Shown here in pieces: positions 24,441 to 36,309 of a stretch of 64,000 bases of DNA. The notes beneath the pieces are model-generated. The model worked only from the letters and a program-made list of their open reading frames with translations. It did not search any database and had not been told where the DNA came from. The translations under genes were made by a program, and so were the position numbers. The DNA is from Epiperipatus broadwayi. Its lineage: Eukaryota; Onychophora; Udeonychophora; Euonychophora; Peripatidae. How positions within the stretch are numbered: the stretch's first letter is position 1; every line of letters starts with the position of its first letter. Location: positions 192,501 through 256,500 of the forward strand of contig JAQFVV010000453.1 of NCBI GenBank assembly GCA_028023455.1. The letters run 5' to 3'.

Positions 24441-27400
24441 TAACAAACTTTATTTTTGGGAGTCTCTAAAAGGAGAGAATATTTGGGGCTTGTTTAAGTT
24501 TTTGACATAAAGGTTACTTTAAACAACTTTTGTATCTTTAAGTTATAAATTATTCTGAAAATAGGCAGTCTTTAATTTTTGTTTTCTTTTAATCAAGTAC
24601 ACCTGGGTCTTGTTTTATGTGGTAGATAGGTTCCTCAGAAAATGCACACAATAGAAATCACACAAAATTAAATGTAATTTACCTTGAAAATGAGAGATAG
24701 ATTCTGTACTTTTCAGAAATCAACATAAAAGCAAAGCAACAAGAAAAAATTACTTTAAAATTAGCATTAAAAAAATAAGGAAATAAAGTATGACTAATAA
24801 AAAATTTCAAATATTTGAAAAAAATTAATACAAGACAAACTTAATACAAGACAAACTTTTTTGACTAACTACAGTATTTAATTTTACATTTTTTCATACA
24901 TATTTTAATCATTATTGCTATTTGACAATATGCGTTCATTTGTGAACTAGTAAGAAATTAGATTTGTGATGTGATGTACAACTAGTGACACTTTCAGTCT
25001 TGTACTGTGTTATTGGTTTTCTGTTTTTATATTTAAAAAATGAGATCGCAATCAAAACAGAAAAATTATACATTATCATTAAAAACGTTATTTTGACTTT
25101 ATAAAATCAATAAAATCTTCGTTATTTATTTTAAAAATCTAAAAAAATATTTATTTCTGTTAATATCTAACAAAATACATTTTAAAAGTTTAAAATTTTT
25201 GAATATTTATTGCGATATTTTTATATATACTTATAAATCTATTTTTATTTCTTAAGTAGGTTATTTACATAGAAGCTAAGATTCTAAATACAGCTTCAGG
25301 TCATATTCACGTTAGCTGCTAATATAACATTATATTTTTGAAAAAAAAAAATGTATTTCAAGTCAAAATAAGTTATTAATAATTTAAATTTCTTATATCT
25401 AATAAATATAGTGAAATATGAAAGATATTAAAAAGAAACATGAATTGCATAACTTCAAAATCACATTAAAATAATCCATATAAAATGAGGCCCAGGTGTA
25501 CTAAAGAGTACTGTGTGCACAGACAGTTCCTATGACATTAAGCTTTACATTTTCTATTTCTCCGATTTTTTCAATATTTAAACAGAAAATGACTCAATGA
25601 ATGGTTGAACTTAAAAGAGTGACAATTGGATGCTCATCCTTTAGAAAGATGTGTATTGTTCTTTACTAATCTGATGGATAATGGGATTAATGCTTGTATA
25701 CCAACAGACAAATGACACAACTTACCAAACATGAAACTCTATATGATTTGTGGTTTATGGAAGCAAAAGTGAAATTTACTTGCAAACACTTTCAAAGAAT
25801 ATTTATAAATAACAAAAAAAAATACTTATCTAAAAATACGTATCTACTTTAACTGAACTCTCTCAAAGTATACATTATACTGTAAGAATAGAATATTGAC
25901 ACATAGGAAATGATTCTTAGGGATAGGCAGAAATCGGATGAGTTCAAGCTACTTTGGTTTGACTTGAATTTGAAATATATATAGTAAAATGTTTCTGAAG
26001 TAATTTTGGTGTAAAAAATTGCAACATAACAAAATATTACATCACAACTTAAACAGTGAGTGCTACAATTATGAACTACATTGTTGGTGTGTCAACTGAA
26101 ATATGTACAATATGTGTCCATCATCTAATATCATAATATATTTATCATTAATTATTTTTATATTAATATAAATATATTTGCACGCCCTGACCTAATGTGG
26201 TGTTAAGGTCACCACCTTTTCTACCTTTGCAAAAATCTACTATATCCAGATAGGCCCTAGATTTATTTCTATTTATTGATCTTCCTCAGTGGAAATAATT
26301 GAATTTTTCACAACCTACCTACTGTTTTCATTATGTTTTTCAAATTAATGATGTGAAAGTATCAATCTAAGCCAAACTGCTTGTCTAACTAATATATTTT
26401 AATAAAAATCTAAACTTATTCATACAACATTATTTATGTCATTGATTGTGCTGAGTGATAAAAAATGTGAATGAATTAAAGTATCTTTAATTAAAAGATA
26501 GAAAAATAACCCTTTACATAAAAAAAAAAAAAAGGATAATGATTTGTAATTTATTAATTTAAAATGGTCTAACACCTATATAGCAATGAGTCATTTAACC
26601 TTACTAAAATACTTAATGAAACATAATAGTAGGCCTTTTTTTTTTTTTTAAAAAAAAAATCCTTATGTATGAATTAGTGGCGACACCTACCAACAGAATT
26701 TTTGCAAATGCATAATTATACAGTACAGTGTACTTCAAAAAACAAAAAAAAAAAATAAAAAAATAGAAGAGATGACGGGGGGGGGGGGCAATTTTTAGAT
26801 ATTATACAGCTAAAAATAAATTAAATCACAGCGGTTCATTAAATTCATTTTAGTTGGCAAAAATATTTCGATGAAAGACTTTTTTTTTTTAAATGTTAAG
26901 ACGGCACATAAACGCAGTTTCTGAATAAATGGGAATTAATATTAGATGAATTTCAAGTTATTGTAATCACTTGTTAAATTATGAATGAAATATTTATGCA
27001 TCATTAAAAATAATATTCAAATTAGACATTATACTTTGTGAAAAAAAAAAATTTAAATTATTTGTAATTATATATATGTAGTCATAGAAAGAGAGGAAGA
27101 GAAATAAGAAGTGTAAAATATGTCAGAAAGCAAATATTATGATATAAGGATCTTTAAACACAAGATAAAATTAGCATTTACCGGATTTCAGAAAAGTTTT
27201 GATATATATATAATCGTTATGTAATTTAATTATTTGATTTAATTTTAAAATATGCTGCAGAATATTCTTTACAAGAAAAAACAAATAGACTATTTAAATC
27301 AAAAATTTTAATTAAAAAAAAGTCAAAGGAAAAATTAGGTATATATTATCACATGCACACACATTCATACAGTTTGTAATCTATTATATCTTGAAATATT

Positions 27401-28250
27401 TTAGATTAATAAAATTAAATTGTGTTTATCTATATTTAGAAAGAAGAAAAAGTTATATTATACTAAATTATATTTTAAATTAATTAGCAGCTATGTTTGT
27501 AAAGACAAAGACGTGAAGATAAAAACCATCTACGACAACAAGAAAAACTGCGTTGTTTGTTTTAAGTATCGTTGCGTTTAATTTAAAAATTTTTTTTTCT
27601 AAATCTACTTTCGAAATTTCAGTCAATATTTTGCATATATAATAAATTTTTTTTTATAAATACAAATAGCAAAAAACAAGCAATCAAATAACAATAGATA
27701 TGACTTTATGACCTTCTGTAACGATAATCTTAAATCATGATTGTACCAGTATAATAATTCTTCATTATAATTTTGTCTGTTTCCACCAATTATAATTTTA
27801 GAAAAAAAAATCATCCACAAATATATATTTAAGAGTAATTTTATTCTGGTATATTTTATTATAAAATGATATACGTGATTTTTTTTTCTTTTAGAGATAT
27901 GAACCTATTTATGATGAGGAATATCTCACGAGGTCCATTACTTGAAAAAGTTGCCCTCCCCACCACCTGATTTAAACCTATAAATTATATATAAAAGTTG
28001 AAACGCTTTAATAAATTCCCAACATTGTTCTTTTATTACTATATTTTAATATATATATATAAGTTTAATCAAAAATCTATTTCATACTTCAAAGTAATAT
28101 ATATGCTTCATGTATGTATTCTAATTTAGACTATTAGCAATTTAATAAAATTATTTCGAGATGTGAGCTTATTTAGAATATTTCTTTTTTCTAGTTCTCC
28201 TATCACTGATATAATTTGTAATTCCATTTCTAGTCTTAAGCAAAATAGAA
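24441..28250. other. AT-rich spacer without a gene
   Basis: No coding region was seen. It contains homopolymer runs, including a 12-base G run at 26777-26788 and several A/T runs. TA-rich stretches occur throughout. Confidence 0.55.
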
Positions 28251-28258
28251 ATCTAATC

Positions 28259-28363
28259 TTGCATGGTGGTCGAGAGGTCAGCGCGACTGCCTTGCACTTG
28301 CAGGCAGTTGCCGGGTTGTGGGTTCGCGTCCTGGCCGATGCTATGACACTTAAAAAAAAATAA
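28259..28363 (+). mobile_element. tRNA-derived mini-SINE, copy 1
   Basis: Carries the A-box-like GGTCGAGAGGTCAGCGC, a B-box-like GGTTCGCGTCC at 28321-28331 and a CGATGCTATGACAC end followed by an A-tail. An extra insert lies in the anticodon region. Flanked by similar direct repeats (AAAATAGAAATCTA before, AAAATAAAAATCTA after), consistent with target duplication. Confidence 0.8.
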
Positions 28364-28716
28364 AAATCTAGATTTTTTAAATTAGAAGATAAAAAATAAA
28401 GATTATAATAAAAAAAAAAACATTTAGCACTCAACACCTGATAATTATCTCCATTGTAAAAAATGCTTTTTTGTTATTGTTTCTTCTTGGAAAGCTGTTG
28501 ACGAAGTTCTTTCTTCCAGTTGTAATAATATATATTCATTTTATTTGTACTTATGGTATATAGATACAGACAGTAACTCCAGTGGGTGGTTTAGTACAGT
28601 ATATAGTATGAGAGATACGGTAACTTAAAGGCCGTCGTTTGTGACATTATCCCATATCCGACGTTCAAACTTTTTATGAAATTCTGGGCAGTAAACCATT
28701 CAACTATTTATATACA

Positions 28717-28811
28717 AGTCAAGCGTTGGTGGTCGAGTGGTCAGCACAACTGCCTTACAAGGAGTTGATTCGGGTTAGCGGATTCGCTTCTCGGCCGATG
28801 CTATGACACAT
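28717..28811 (+). mobile_element. tRNA-derived mini-SINE, copy 2
   Basis: Same family: GTCAAGCGTTGGTGGTCGAG at the start, a GGATTCGCTTCTCGG B-box region, and CCGATGCTATGACACA at the end. No clear target duplication or A-tail remains. Confidence 0.75.
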
Positions 28812-29411
28812 TGATAAAATCATTTTGTAATAAGGTGATATGCTAAAAGATATTATACTTAAAATTAAGTTTCGTTTAAATTAATAATTTACTAAAATAT
28901 CTCAAATATATTTGATATTAGATCGTAGTTATAAAGTATAAAACTAATTTGAATTAAAGGATAATAACTTTTCAATAATATGAACTATTATTTGCTAATT
29001 AATAATCTACATTAGGCATTAGGAATCAGGAAGTTAATACTATTACGAATGCCTTTCACAATTTGAACAATTTAATTAAAGTAATTTTAGTTGAACTTCT
29101 ACTATCTTTTAATATATATATATATTAGATTATTTTTTCCTTTTTCTTTTCTTTCTTAAAATAGCAAATTGTTGCAAATTTTTTAACATTACTTAATAGA
29201 ATCCTACTTTTATAAAATAATATATCATTGTTTTTGGAAGTCATTCGTAAACGAGTATGATCATGCTGAATCTAGAAAAAAGAAAAAAAAAATGTTTAAG
29301 TTTTGCTATAATATATAAATAGAGGGATTTAAATTCATACTTTCAAGCTCCCCTTAATCATTCACTTCATCTTATATAACACATGTCCACGTATGTGTGA
29401 AAAAGATAAAT

Positions 29412-29460
29412 GATCTCCAATATACGTATTTCGTGCTGAACCAGAACTCATCAGTTGTCC
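29412..29460 (-). ncRNA. Hammerhead ribozyme, family A, near-intact
   Basis: On the minus strand: CTGATGA (plus 29447-29453), stem II GTTCTG/CAGCAC with one mismatch, GAAA (29428-29431), stem III ATA/TAT around CG, an ATA triplet, and TTGG for stem I at 29416-29419. The opposite stem I strand reads ACAA, giving only three pairs. Core bases are conserved; folding is weakened. Confidence 0.5.
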
Positions 29461-30261
29461 GGATCATCATCTCCTATACACATATATAATCAGTGCTCTG
29501 TTTTATATTAAGAAAGCAAATCTTCAAAACCTAATGAACAGGCTTCAGTCCTTCCATTCTTCAAACTTTTCAACCATCCACATCATTGAAAAATCTGATT
29601 ATGGCATGTTCATAGCCCTTATTTGTCAATTTTGTTGTCATACCCATGTTGACCATAAGTCATTCTGACACTTATATGTAGGACCCCAAGTCCATTTAAA
29701 TACACAGAAGAGGGATAGAAAGAATCCAGGCTGAATATGTAATATTTATATATCAGTATATATACTTTAGGTTAAATATAATTAGAGGGATTTAAACTCA
29801 GACTTTCAAGCTTCCTTCAGTCATTTACACTATCTTATACAACCAATACACGTGATCATGTAGATGTGAAAAAGCTAAATGATCTCCAGTAAACATATTT
29901 TGTACTGAACCAGCACTCATCAGTTGACTGAAGGGAACGTGAACATCTGAGTTTAAATTCCTCTAATTACATTTAACTTAAAATATATATAGTAGTATTT
30001 CAGCACATTCCTCTTCTGTATATTTAAATGGATGTAAGGTTCTACACAATGAGGGGTCAGAATAATTATGTCAACATGGGTATGACAACACAATTGGTAA
30101 ATAAGAGCTTTGAATATGCCATCATCAGATTTTCAATGATATAGATGGCTGAAGAGTTGGAGAATGGAGAGGATTGAAGCCAGTTCATTAGCGTTTAATG
30201 ATTTTCGATCTTTAATATAAAACCGAACATTGATTGCATATGTGTGTGGATGATGATGATG

Positions 30262-30306
30262 CGGACCAACTAATGAGTGCTGGTTCAGCACGAAATACTA
30301 TATTGG
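30262..30306 (+). ncRNA. Hammerhead ribozyme relic, family A
   Basis: CCAA/TTGG stem I, the GTGCTG/CAGCAC stem II, GAAA (30292-30295) and a short stem III are intact, but the first box reads CTAATGA (30270-30276). The changed position is the invariant G5, so cleavage is probably lost. Confidence 0.55.
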
Positions 30307-30590
30307 AGATTATTTATCTTTTTCACATGTACGTTGTCATGTGTATCGGTTGTATAAGATGGAGTGTATAACTAAAGAGAGCTTGAAAGTCTGAGTTTAA
30401 ATCCTTCAAATCATATTTAAAATAAAGTATATATATTAGTATTTAAATATAATATATGATACATTTTAGTGGACGGTTATTAATTTAGAAAGTATAGCCT
30501 TAAAATCTATTATTTCTAACTAGTTGTGTCGGTAAATGATTCTATTAGATATTTTAATACATATTATTATTTTTTAAAAAATGTTTTATT

Positions 30591-30688
30591 GTCAAGCGTT
30601 GGTGGCCGAGTGGTTAGCACAGCTGCCTTACAAGCAGTTGTCCCGGGGTTCGCTTCCCGGCCGACGCTTTGACACATTAAAAAAAAAT
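30591..30688 (+). mobile_element. tRNA-derived mini-SINE, copy 3 (best preserved)
   Basis: The tRNA-like body runs 30596-30667: acceptor arms GCGTTGG and CCGACGC pair fully, the D-arm region is TGGCCGAGTGGTTAGCAC, an anticodon-type hairpin GCTGC/GCAGT has a loop CTTACAA (formal anticodon TAC), and the B box is GGTTCGCTTCC. Complementary bases continue outside the acceptor stem (GTCAA before, TTTGAC after). An A-tail follows. The flanks AATGTTTTATT and AATGTTTTTATT look like a target duplication. Confidence 0.85.
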
Positions 30689-31314
30689 GTTTTTATTAAT
30701 ATTCTAAGGAAAAAACATAAAAATAGTTTTAGGTGACTAGAGATTGCAATTTCCAAAGAAGGCATTTAATGATACAAAGATAAATTTATCTGTAAATTTG
30801 AATTTGTAAACAAATTGATTGTTTAAAACGGGGAGCTTCATAAACTAGAAATATCACAATTAGATAATATAAATAAGAAATCTAAATGATGTTTTTAAAG
30901 TTATATATATGATATGGCATCGTGGTAAGGTTCAAATCTAGACCAATTAAACTTGGAAAATTTTATAATAAATTTGGAAAATTTATATCAGGTAATCAGT
31001 CCATAAAGTAAAAAAATAATTCATACTCCACGTTACTGATGCATAGAACAGAAAATCATGCATTTGGTAAAAACTTGGTAAGTACTATCTTCTCTTTCAC
31101 TCTTGCACTATAAGAGCTTGAAGAAGCCTTTTCTCTAGAGCAAGTTATTTAGATACAGTTTTATCTATACCTGTATATATATATAAACTTTTCCAAACGA
31201 TTACAAGTTGAAGGATATTTTCAAGTTTAATGAAGAAAGTCAAAAATACTTTAAAAAAAAAAACACAAAAAACAAAAAATAATTTGAATATAAGAACAAT
31301 TTATATACACGGAG

Positions 31315-31985
31315 TTTAGGGGATTCGGACACAGATTTTCAAGCATCTTTCAGCTATCCACTCTATCTCATAAATCGATACACATAATAACACACATGTG
31401 AAAGAGATAAATGATCTTCAATATATATATATCGTGCTGAACCACCGGCACTCATCAGTTGGTGCAGATCATGATCTACCACACATATATGTTATAATCA
31501 GTGTTCGTTTTATATTAACATAACAAATGTTCAAACTTTAATGGACCGGCTTCAATCTACTTCACTCTCCAACTCTTCAATCATCCATACTATTGCAAAT
31601 CAGATGATTAAATGCCCAAATCCCTTGTTGATGCAAATCTGATAATTAAATGCCCAAAATTCCTTGTTGTTGCCAATATTATTGTCATGCCTATGTTGAT
31701 TTTAAACCACTTTGACCTCTCATGTATAAGACCTCACCTATTTAATTACACAGAAGAGGGATAGCCAAAATATAGGCTGAATGTGTAATATTTGAATACA
31801 AGTATCAATTATATACTTAGAGCTTAGATGTAATTAAAGGGGATTTAAACACAGACTTTCAAGCTCTCTTCAGCTATTCACTTTACCTCATAGAACCAAT
31901 ATACACGTATGAAGTCATGTGTATCTGTTGCATCGGATAGAGTGAATAGCTGAAGGTAGCTTGAAACTGTTCAAATTCCCTATGA
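31315..31985. mobile_element. Family A element, left arm plus central small palindrome
   Basis: 31315-31840 matches the left arm of the 29.3-kb palindrome, including the GTCATGCCTATGTTGA block; 31840-31985 is a short palindrome like the centre of that element. The full right arm is missing. A 40-bp internal direct duplication (AAATGCCCAAA...) lies at about 31590-31660. The minus-strand hammerhead at 31425-31470 has CTGATGA, but GATA instead of GAAA. Confidence 0.7.
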
Positions 31986-32052
31986 TAATAACTACAAACA
32001 ATTTATTCTAGATAAATACTTTGCATATAATAGAGATATATATGAGAGATAG

Positions 32053-32107
32053 TGACCTGGGCCAACTGATGAGTGCTGGTTCAGCACGAAATGCATCTTG
32101 GGGGTCA
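32053..32107 (+). ncRNA. Hammerhead ribozyme, family A, complete and intact-looking
   Basis: Stem I outer TGAC/GTCA (32053-32056 with 32104-32107), an internal loop, stem I inner CCAA/TTGG (32062-32065 with 32098-32101), core CTGATGA (32066-32072), stem II GTGCTG-GTT-CAGCAC (32073-32087), core GAAA (32088-32091), a palindromic TGCA for stem III, and an ATC cleavage triplet ending at 32097. Every conserved core base is present. Stem III is only three pairs with no loop, as in natural minimal type I hammerheads thought to work best as dimers. This is the best family A ribozyme in the window. Self-cleavage is predicted after 32097. Confidence 0.8.
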
Positions 32108-32119
32108 TTTGTCTTTTAT

Positions 32120-34930
32120 TATATTTTTATTTATATGAATTTAAAAAGAATGGGGAAGTATGGAGGTGTTTATTATATCTATAAAGATATTATATACGGG
32201 GACAGAGAAAGATGAATAACTGCGTGTGTGTAAATTTAAAACATCAGATATATTAATCTTTAACTGAGGTTTAAAGTTTATATCTGTGGTAGAGATAATC
32301 TCTAGTTTCGAAAATGATTGGTAATAATTATTAATATATTTATCTGAAATGGATGGCGTAAAAGTTGTGAGTGGAGGGAGTTTGACAAAGGTAAATGAAA
32401 ATGTAATAATAATTGAAGAAGAAAAAAAAGAAACAGAATAAATAACGTAATTTAAAAAGAGGCCTACAAACTTCTTTTATCATAAATCATCTAAAAAAAA
32501 GATGAAATAATAAATCTCCGATTAAATGTACTTAGTTTTAAGTTTATTTAATGTATTAATAATTTATTTTAAATATAGGAATGAAATAGAATCTTTTGCA
32601 AAAAGGCAATCCATCAGTAATATATTAGTCCAATCACTTGTTGCCTCACAATGCCAATCAAGTATTGTACCTATGGTATAGATATTTCAAAGTTATCTTT
32701 GGGTTGAAACCTTTATAATTTGTTAACACGACTTATTTTAACAAGAAGCAGGAAAAACATTTAAATAGAAAAAAAAATTGAAAATATGTATTTTTTTTCC
32801 ATAGCTTAAATAATTATAACCATGTTATAAGTGAACAATAAAAACAGGGTAAATCAGCTTTACATAAATAGTTCATTGCGTAGTAAAGCTCTCTAAGTTG
32901 TGAGTGGAGGAAGTTTGACAATGGTAAATGAAAATGTAATAAAGCTCTCTACAATAATACGAAATCGAGAAACATTGGAGCAGAAGACAGTTCTCATTAA
33001 GCTTGCCAATTATTAGATCATTTGTAATATTTTTCATTCTTGTTTTATTTATTAATTAAAGATACCTATATATATATATTTACTGACCCATGTTTGTTGG
33101 TTAGCTGGCTTAGCTATGGACAGCTATTGGAGAAAAAAATCTGTAAATCTTTTACAAATAAGTTACATTGGCTTGAATTCGAACCCCAGGTCACCTGGGT
33201 GATCTATGGATTAACCATGTAAAAAAAGTTTTAATTTTTTTTAGAAAGGATTTTACTGTTTTCAGTTTGAATTCAAGATCATAGACATATCATATAGATG
33301 TGTTACCTTTGTAGCACTAGGTCCCTTACATTAAACATAGTAAGTTGAATCATGCAATCTTTGAAAATAAAAGTATGTAAAAGATTTTTGAAAATAAATG
33401 GATTTGTATAAGCAATATATTAATAGAAAACATTAATAAACATATAAATAATTATTCATAGGGTTTAGGATCTAAATCGCTAACATTAAATACACTAAAA
33501 ACGTCAACAAAATGCAATAGTTTACGATTGGATGATGTTAAGTTGTTTAAACAATTCATAAAAGCCAAATCATTTAGCAGAATATGTATTGTCTCTCTGT
33601 TTAACATCATTTTTTCCAATTATTAATCTTTTGATGCAGGCTAAATTGAAAAAAAAAACAAAAACATCATACATAGTGAGATAATGATTAATTTATCTTG
33701 ATAATGATATCAATTGAACAGATCTCAAATAATTAAAATATCATGCAATGACTCATCAATTGGAATTTCTTTCATGCATAAAATTTTAGAAAATATGTTG
33801 CTGGATGAACCACTGTCATGGCTTTAAATACCTCTGTGATAGTTTCCCAACTACAGTTTTCTCAACAAATTTCAATCTTCTGATAGAAATGTGTAAGTTA
33901 TGTAGGCTAGAAGAAGACACTTCCCAAAACATTAATGATTATTGTTCTTTCTTCTGTAACACAAGATCAAATTTAATACTCTGCGAAAATGACAAAAAAA
34001 AACCCAAAGCAATAAGAATTTTATTATCTTTGCTAAGATTTGTATAGCTAGTAAGATGTAAAATAATCTATTAGAACAAACAATGTCGTAATAAAATGGC
34101 CAGACAGAAAGAAGTAATGCTCCTGGGTGTGAGATTAATTTATACTGCACAAACTCAGTAGTTGAGGTAAACTTACTGCTGATGGTTTCCAGGCTAATTC
34201 AGGAGCCGAAGGAATGCCTAAGTCATTAAGGATCCCATGCATTTAAAAATTTTTTCTGGTCACATTTTAATTATTAGTATTTTGGCATGTATTTTAAGTT
34301 TAATTAATTAAGCGAAGTGTGAATTCACTAACACACAATCCTTACAAAAAAATACATATGAGACTTATTAAAAAAGCAAAGAACAAGCAACAACATATAC
34401 TATTTTATTTATTGCCACATGTTAAATGCTAACATTTAATTTACGACATACAATTCTAAGCTTTAAAAAGTATATAGTGAAATAAAGTAGATTTTTTAAA
34501 AAATAAATGACAATTGTTTAACTTAATTCTAATTTCTTAAAATTCCAATTTTGTTATATAAAAGTATTTTAACATTTATTAATACTATTTTTTAGATTTC
34601 GTAAACAAAATTTTGCATTTAACGCAATTGTTTATACTAATGCATTGTTCAACAAGATTTAATGCAATGAAAAGGTGGTAAATCTTGGAGATTAAGTTCT
34701 GGAATCGCGTCAAGTTTTGCCATATTCAGTGTTCAGCGATAAAGCGTCTCCATTATTTTTTATATTGTTATATGTTTTTTTTTTTTTTTTTAATATCTGA
34801 TTTTTATTAATTGTTTACATTTCAAATTTGATATAAAGTTTATTTTTTTAAAATTTAATTTAAACCATGTTTGTATATAGTCTTACAAATGGAATTTGCC
34901 CAGCTACAAATAATCAATTTTGTAATCAAT
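32120..34930. other. AT-rich spacer without a recognised gene
   Basis: No convincing gene. Short open frames of 60-80 codons occur, but none shows a domain or consistent base composition. A tRNA B-box-like GAATTCGAACCCC near 33174 lacks a matching cloverleaf. Confidence 0.5.
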
Positions 34931-34950
34931 ACATAACGGAGAGCTAGACC

Positions 34951-35208
34951 AATAAGCATTGCTAATTGCTCAACAAGCTTTGTGATAAATGCTTAGCCAG
35001 AGAAAGCATTTAAAATATCTGTCAGGATCACCCACCCCCAAACCTCTGATGATGTCTGAAGCTACCCCAGTGCTTCTCTGAGGAGTGCCAAAGCACGAAA
35101 CCATTGGTCAGAAGTTTGGGGGATGGTTTCCTGACAGAGATATTTTAAATACTTTCTCTGGCTAAGCATTTATCACAAAGCTTGTTGAGCAATTAGCAAT
35201 GCTCATTG
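34951..35208. mobile_element. Family B palindromic element
   Basis: Inverted arms of about 95 bp (AAGCATTGCTAATTGCTCAAC on the left and its complement on the right; CTTAGCCAGAGAAAG; TTTAAAATATCTGTCAGGA) enclose a loop that carries a complete hammerhead on the plus strand. The arms continue into CCCCCAAAC/GTTTGGGGG, so the whole transcript would fold back with the ribozyme near the tip. It shares the ACAAGCTTTG and GAAACC-n-GGTC blocks with the element at 23.2 kb. Confidence 0.8.
35073..35114 (+). ncRNA. Hammerhead ribozyme, family B, complete type I
   Basis: Stem I CTTCT/AGAAG (35073-35077 with 35110-35114); core CTGAGGA (35078-35084); stem II GTGC-CAAA-GCAC (35085-35096); core GAAA (35097-35100); stem III CC-ATT-GG (35101-35107) with the A15.1-U16.1 pair; GTC cleavage triplet ending at 35109. 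All invariant positions are satisfied, and the whole motif is only 42 nt. Compact HHRs of this shape are known from Penelope-like elements and animal retrozymes. Confidence 0.85.
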
Positions 35209-35369
35209 TTTTTATCTTACAAGCTTAAAAGAATGGGGGTTATGTGATCTATGACTCTATATTTGACTATAACAGAGTTAGACTTGTATTATTATTAATA
35301 GGAATATACAAGTTCCTTCAGTTATTTTTGTATTGATGTAGTTCACATTTTAGAATTAGTCTACAATAT

Positions 35370-35935
35370 CATCATCATTTTCAAGCATTATCAGTTCATT
35401 GCAGGATGAAATTCTCTCCAAGTTCAATCCATCTTTTCATCTTTTGCCTCGCTTATCCACTTCCTCCTGCATACTTCTTTATTTCATTCATCAATCTCAC
35501 ATTTCTCTTTCAATATCTACAATATCTTGAAATCATTTATTATTTCAACAATCCATCTATTATTATCTTTTGTAGCAATATGTCCAGCCCAACTCCATTT
35601 CAGACTCTTAATTCTTTTAATGATGTCAGTAAGACCTGAATGTTCCCTTACCAATGTTTTTAGTTTTCTATCTCTTTTTATTACTTCTAATATACATATT
35701 TTCATACTTCTTTGAGTGGTCTAAATTCTCTGTATTACTCTTCTGTTAAGTCTCCAAGGCTCATATCCACTTTCAAAGATATAGACATATTTCCTTTTAA
35801 TGTTATTAGTTTTACCAAAAGCACTCCAAACAAGTTTAATTCTATCATTAATTTCATCCATTATGTTTCCATCTGTAGTAATAATCTGACCAAGATATTT
35901 ATAGTTGCTGACTTCTTTTATCTCATTATTTTATC
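35370..35935 (-). pseudogene. 5'-truncated RTE LINE fragment
   Basis: Reverse complement of the 3' part of the element at 36.3-37.15 kb: it ends (left side) with the GATGATGATGAT tail and the CATTGCAGGATGAA block, and extends inward to the TTAACACTTACAAATACCT-type region. It encodes the carboxy end after the RT palm. Frameshifts and stops throughout. Divergence from the neighbouring copy, roughly one base in five by eye, indicates separate insertions. Confidence 0.8.
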
Positions 35936-36089
35936 AATCTTATTCATGGAATAATAATGAACTAGTAAATAATATGCTTAAAGGCTTAGATCTTATGTTA
36001 TTATCAGTGGATGCATCTCACTTTAAGTCTTGTAATATCATAGTTCACAATTTTAAATTAGGCAATTATGTAATATCTTATATCTTAAT

Positions 36090-36160
36090 TAAGAGTCGAT
36101 AGCTGAAGACATTTTGAAAGTCTGTGTTCAAATCCTCTACATTACATCTAATTTCCAACT
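36090..36160 (+). repeat. Family A arm-end fragment
   Basis: GATAGCTGAAGACATTTTGAAAGTCTGTGTTCAAATCC... matches the outward end of family A arms. It sits just upstream of the plus-strand RTE copy. Confidence 0.55.
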
Positions 36161-36309
36161 ATATTAAATTATACTTGTATTCTAATATTTTAATCGATAA
36201 TAAACTAAGTGAGGGCGCTTAATAATAAAACAAGTCACAATTTCTAAATTGATTGTGACTTTTCCTTACTCATACTTGAAAGTTATACCAATATATTTTT
36301 TTATATACC

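Larger units (their letters stand above)
29318..30422. mobile_element. Family A large palindrome, about 1.1 kb, nested
   Basis: The left arm (29318-29780) and right arm (about 29995-30422) are inverted copies. Shared blocks include the outer end GGGATTTAAA...CTTTCAAGC, the TGTGAAAAAGATAAATGATC segment, the hammerhead segment, and an inner GTCATACCCATGTTGACC block. The centre (29780-29995) is itself a smaller family A palindrome, so palindromes are nested. Hammerhead motifs occur on the minus strand at 29412-29460 and 29899-29930 and on the plus strand at 30262-30306. The outer end of each arm, read outward, shows a tRNA B-box-like GAGTTTAAATCC. No protein is encoded. Confidence 0.8.

Noticed and set aside
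28126-28437. 103-codon minus-strand and 66-codon plus-strand frames
   Set aside because: Both run through a tRNA-derived SINE and AT-rich flanks; no coding support.
30596-30667. Functional tRNA gene with TAC anticodon
   Set aside because: The sequence occurs in seven diverged copies with A-tails and target duplications, the T loop is irregular and ends extend beyond the acceptor stem, so it is a SINE.
33160-33200. tRNA-like B box (GAATTCGAACCCC)
   Set aside because: No matching A box at proper distance and no cloverleaf; left unannotated.
35406-35954. Several plus-strand frames of 62-80 codons
   Set aside because: Antisense of a minus-strand RTE relic.
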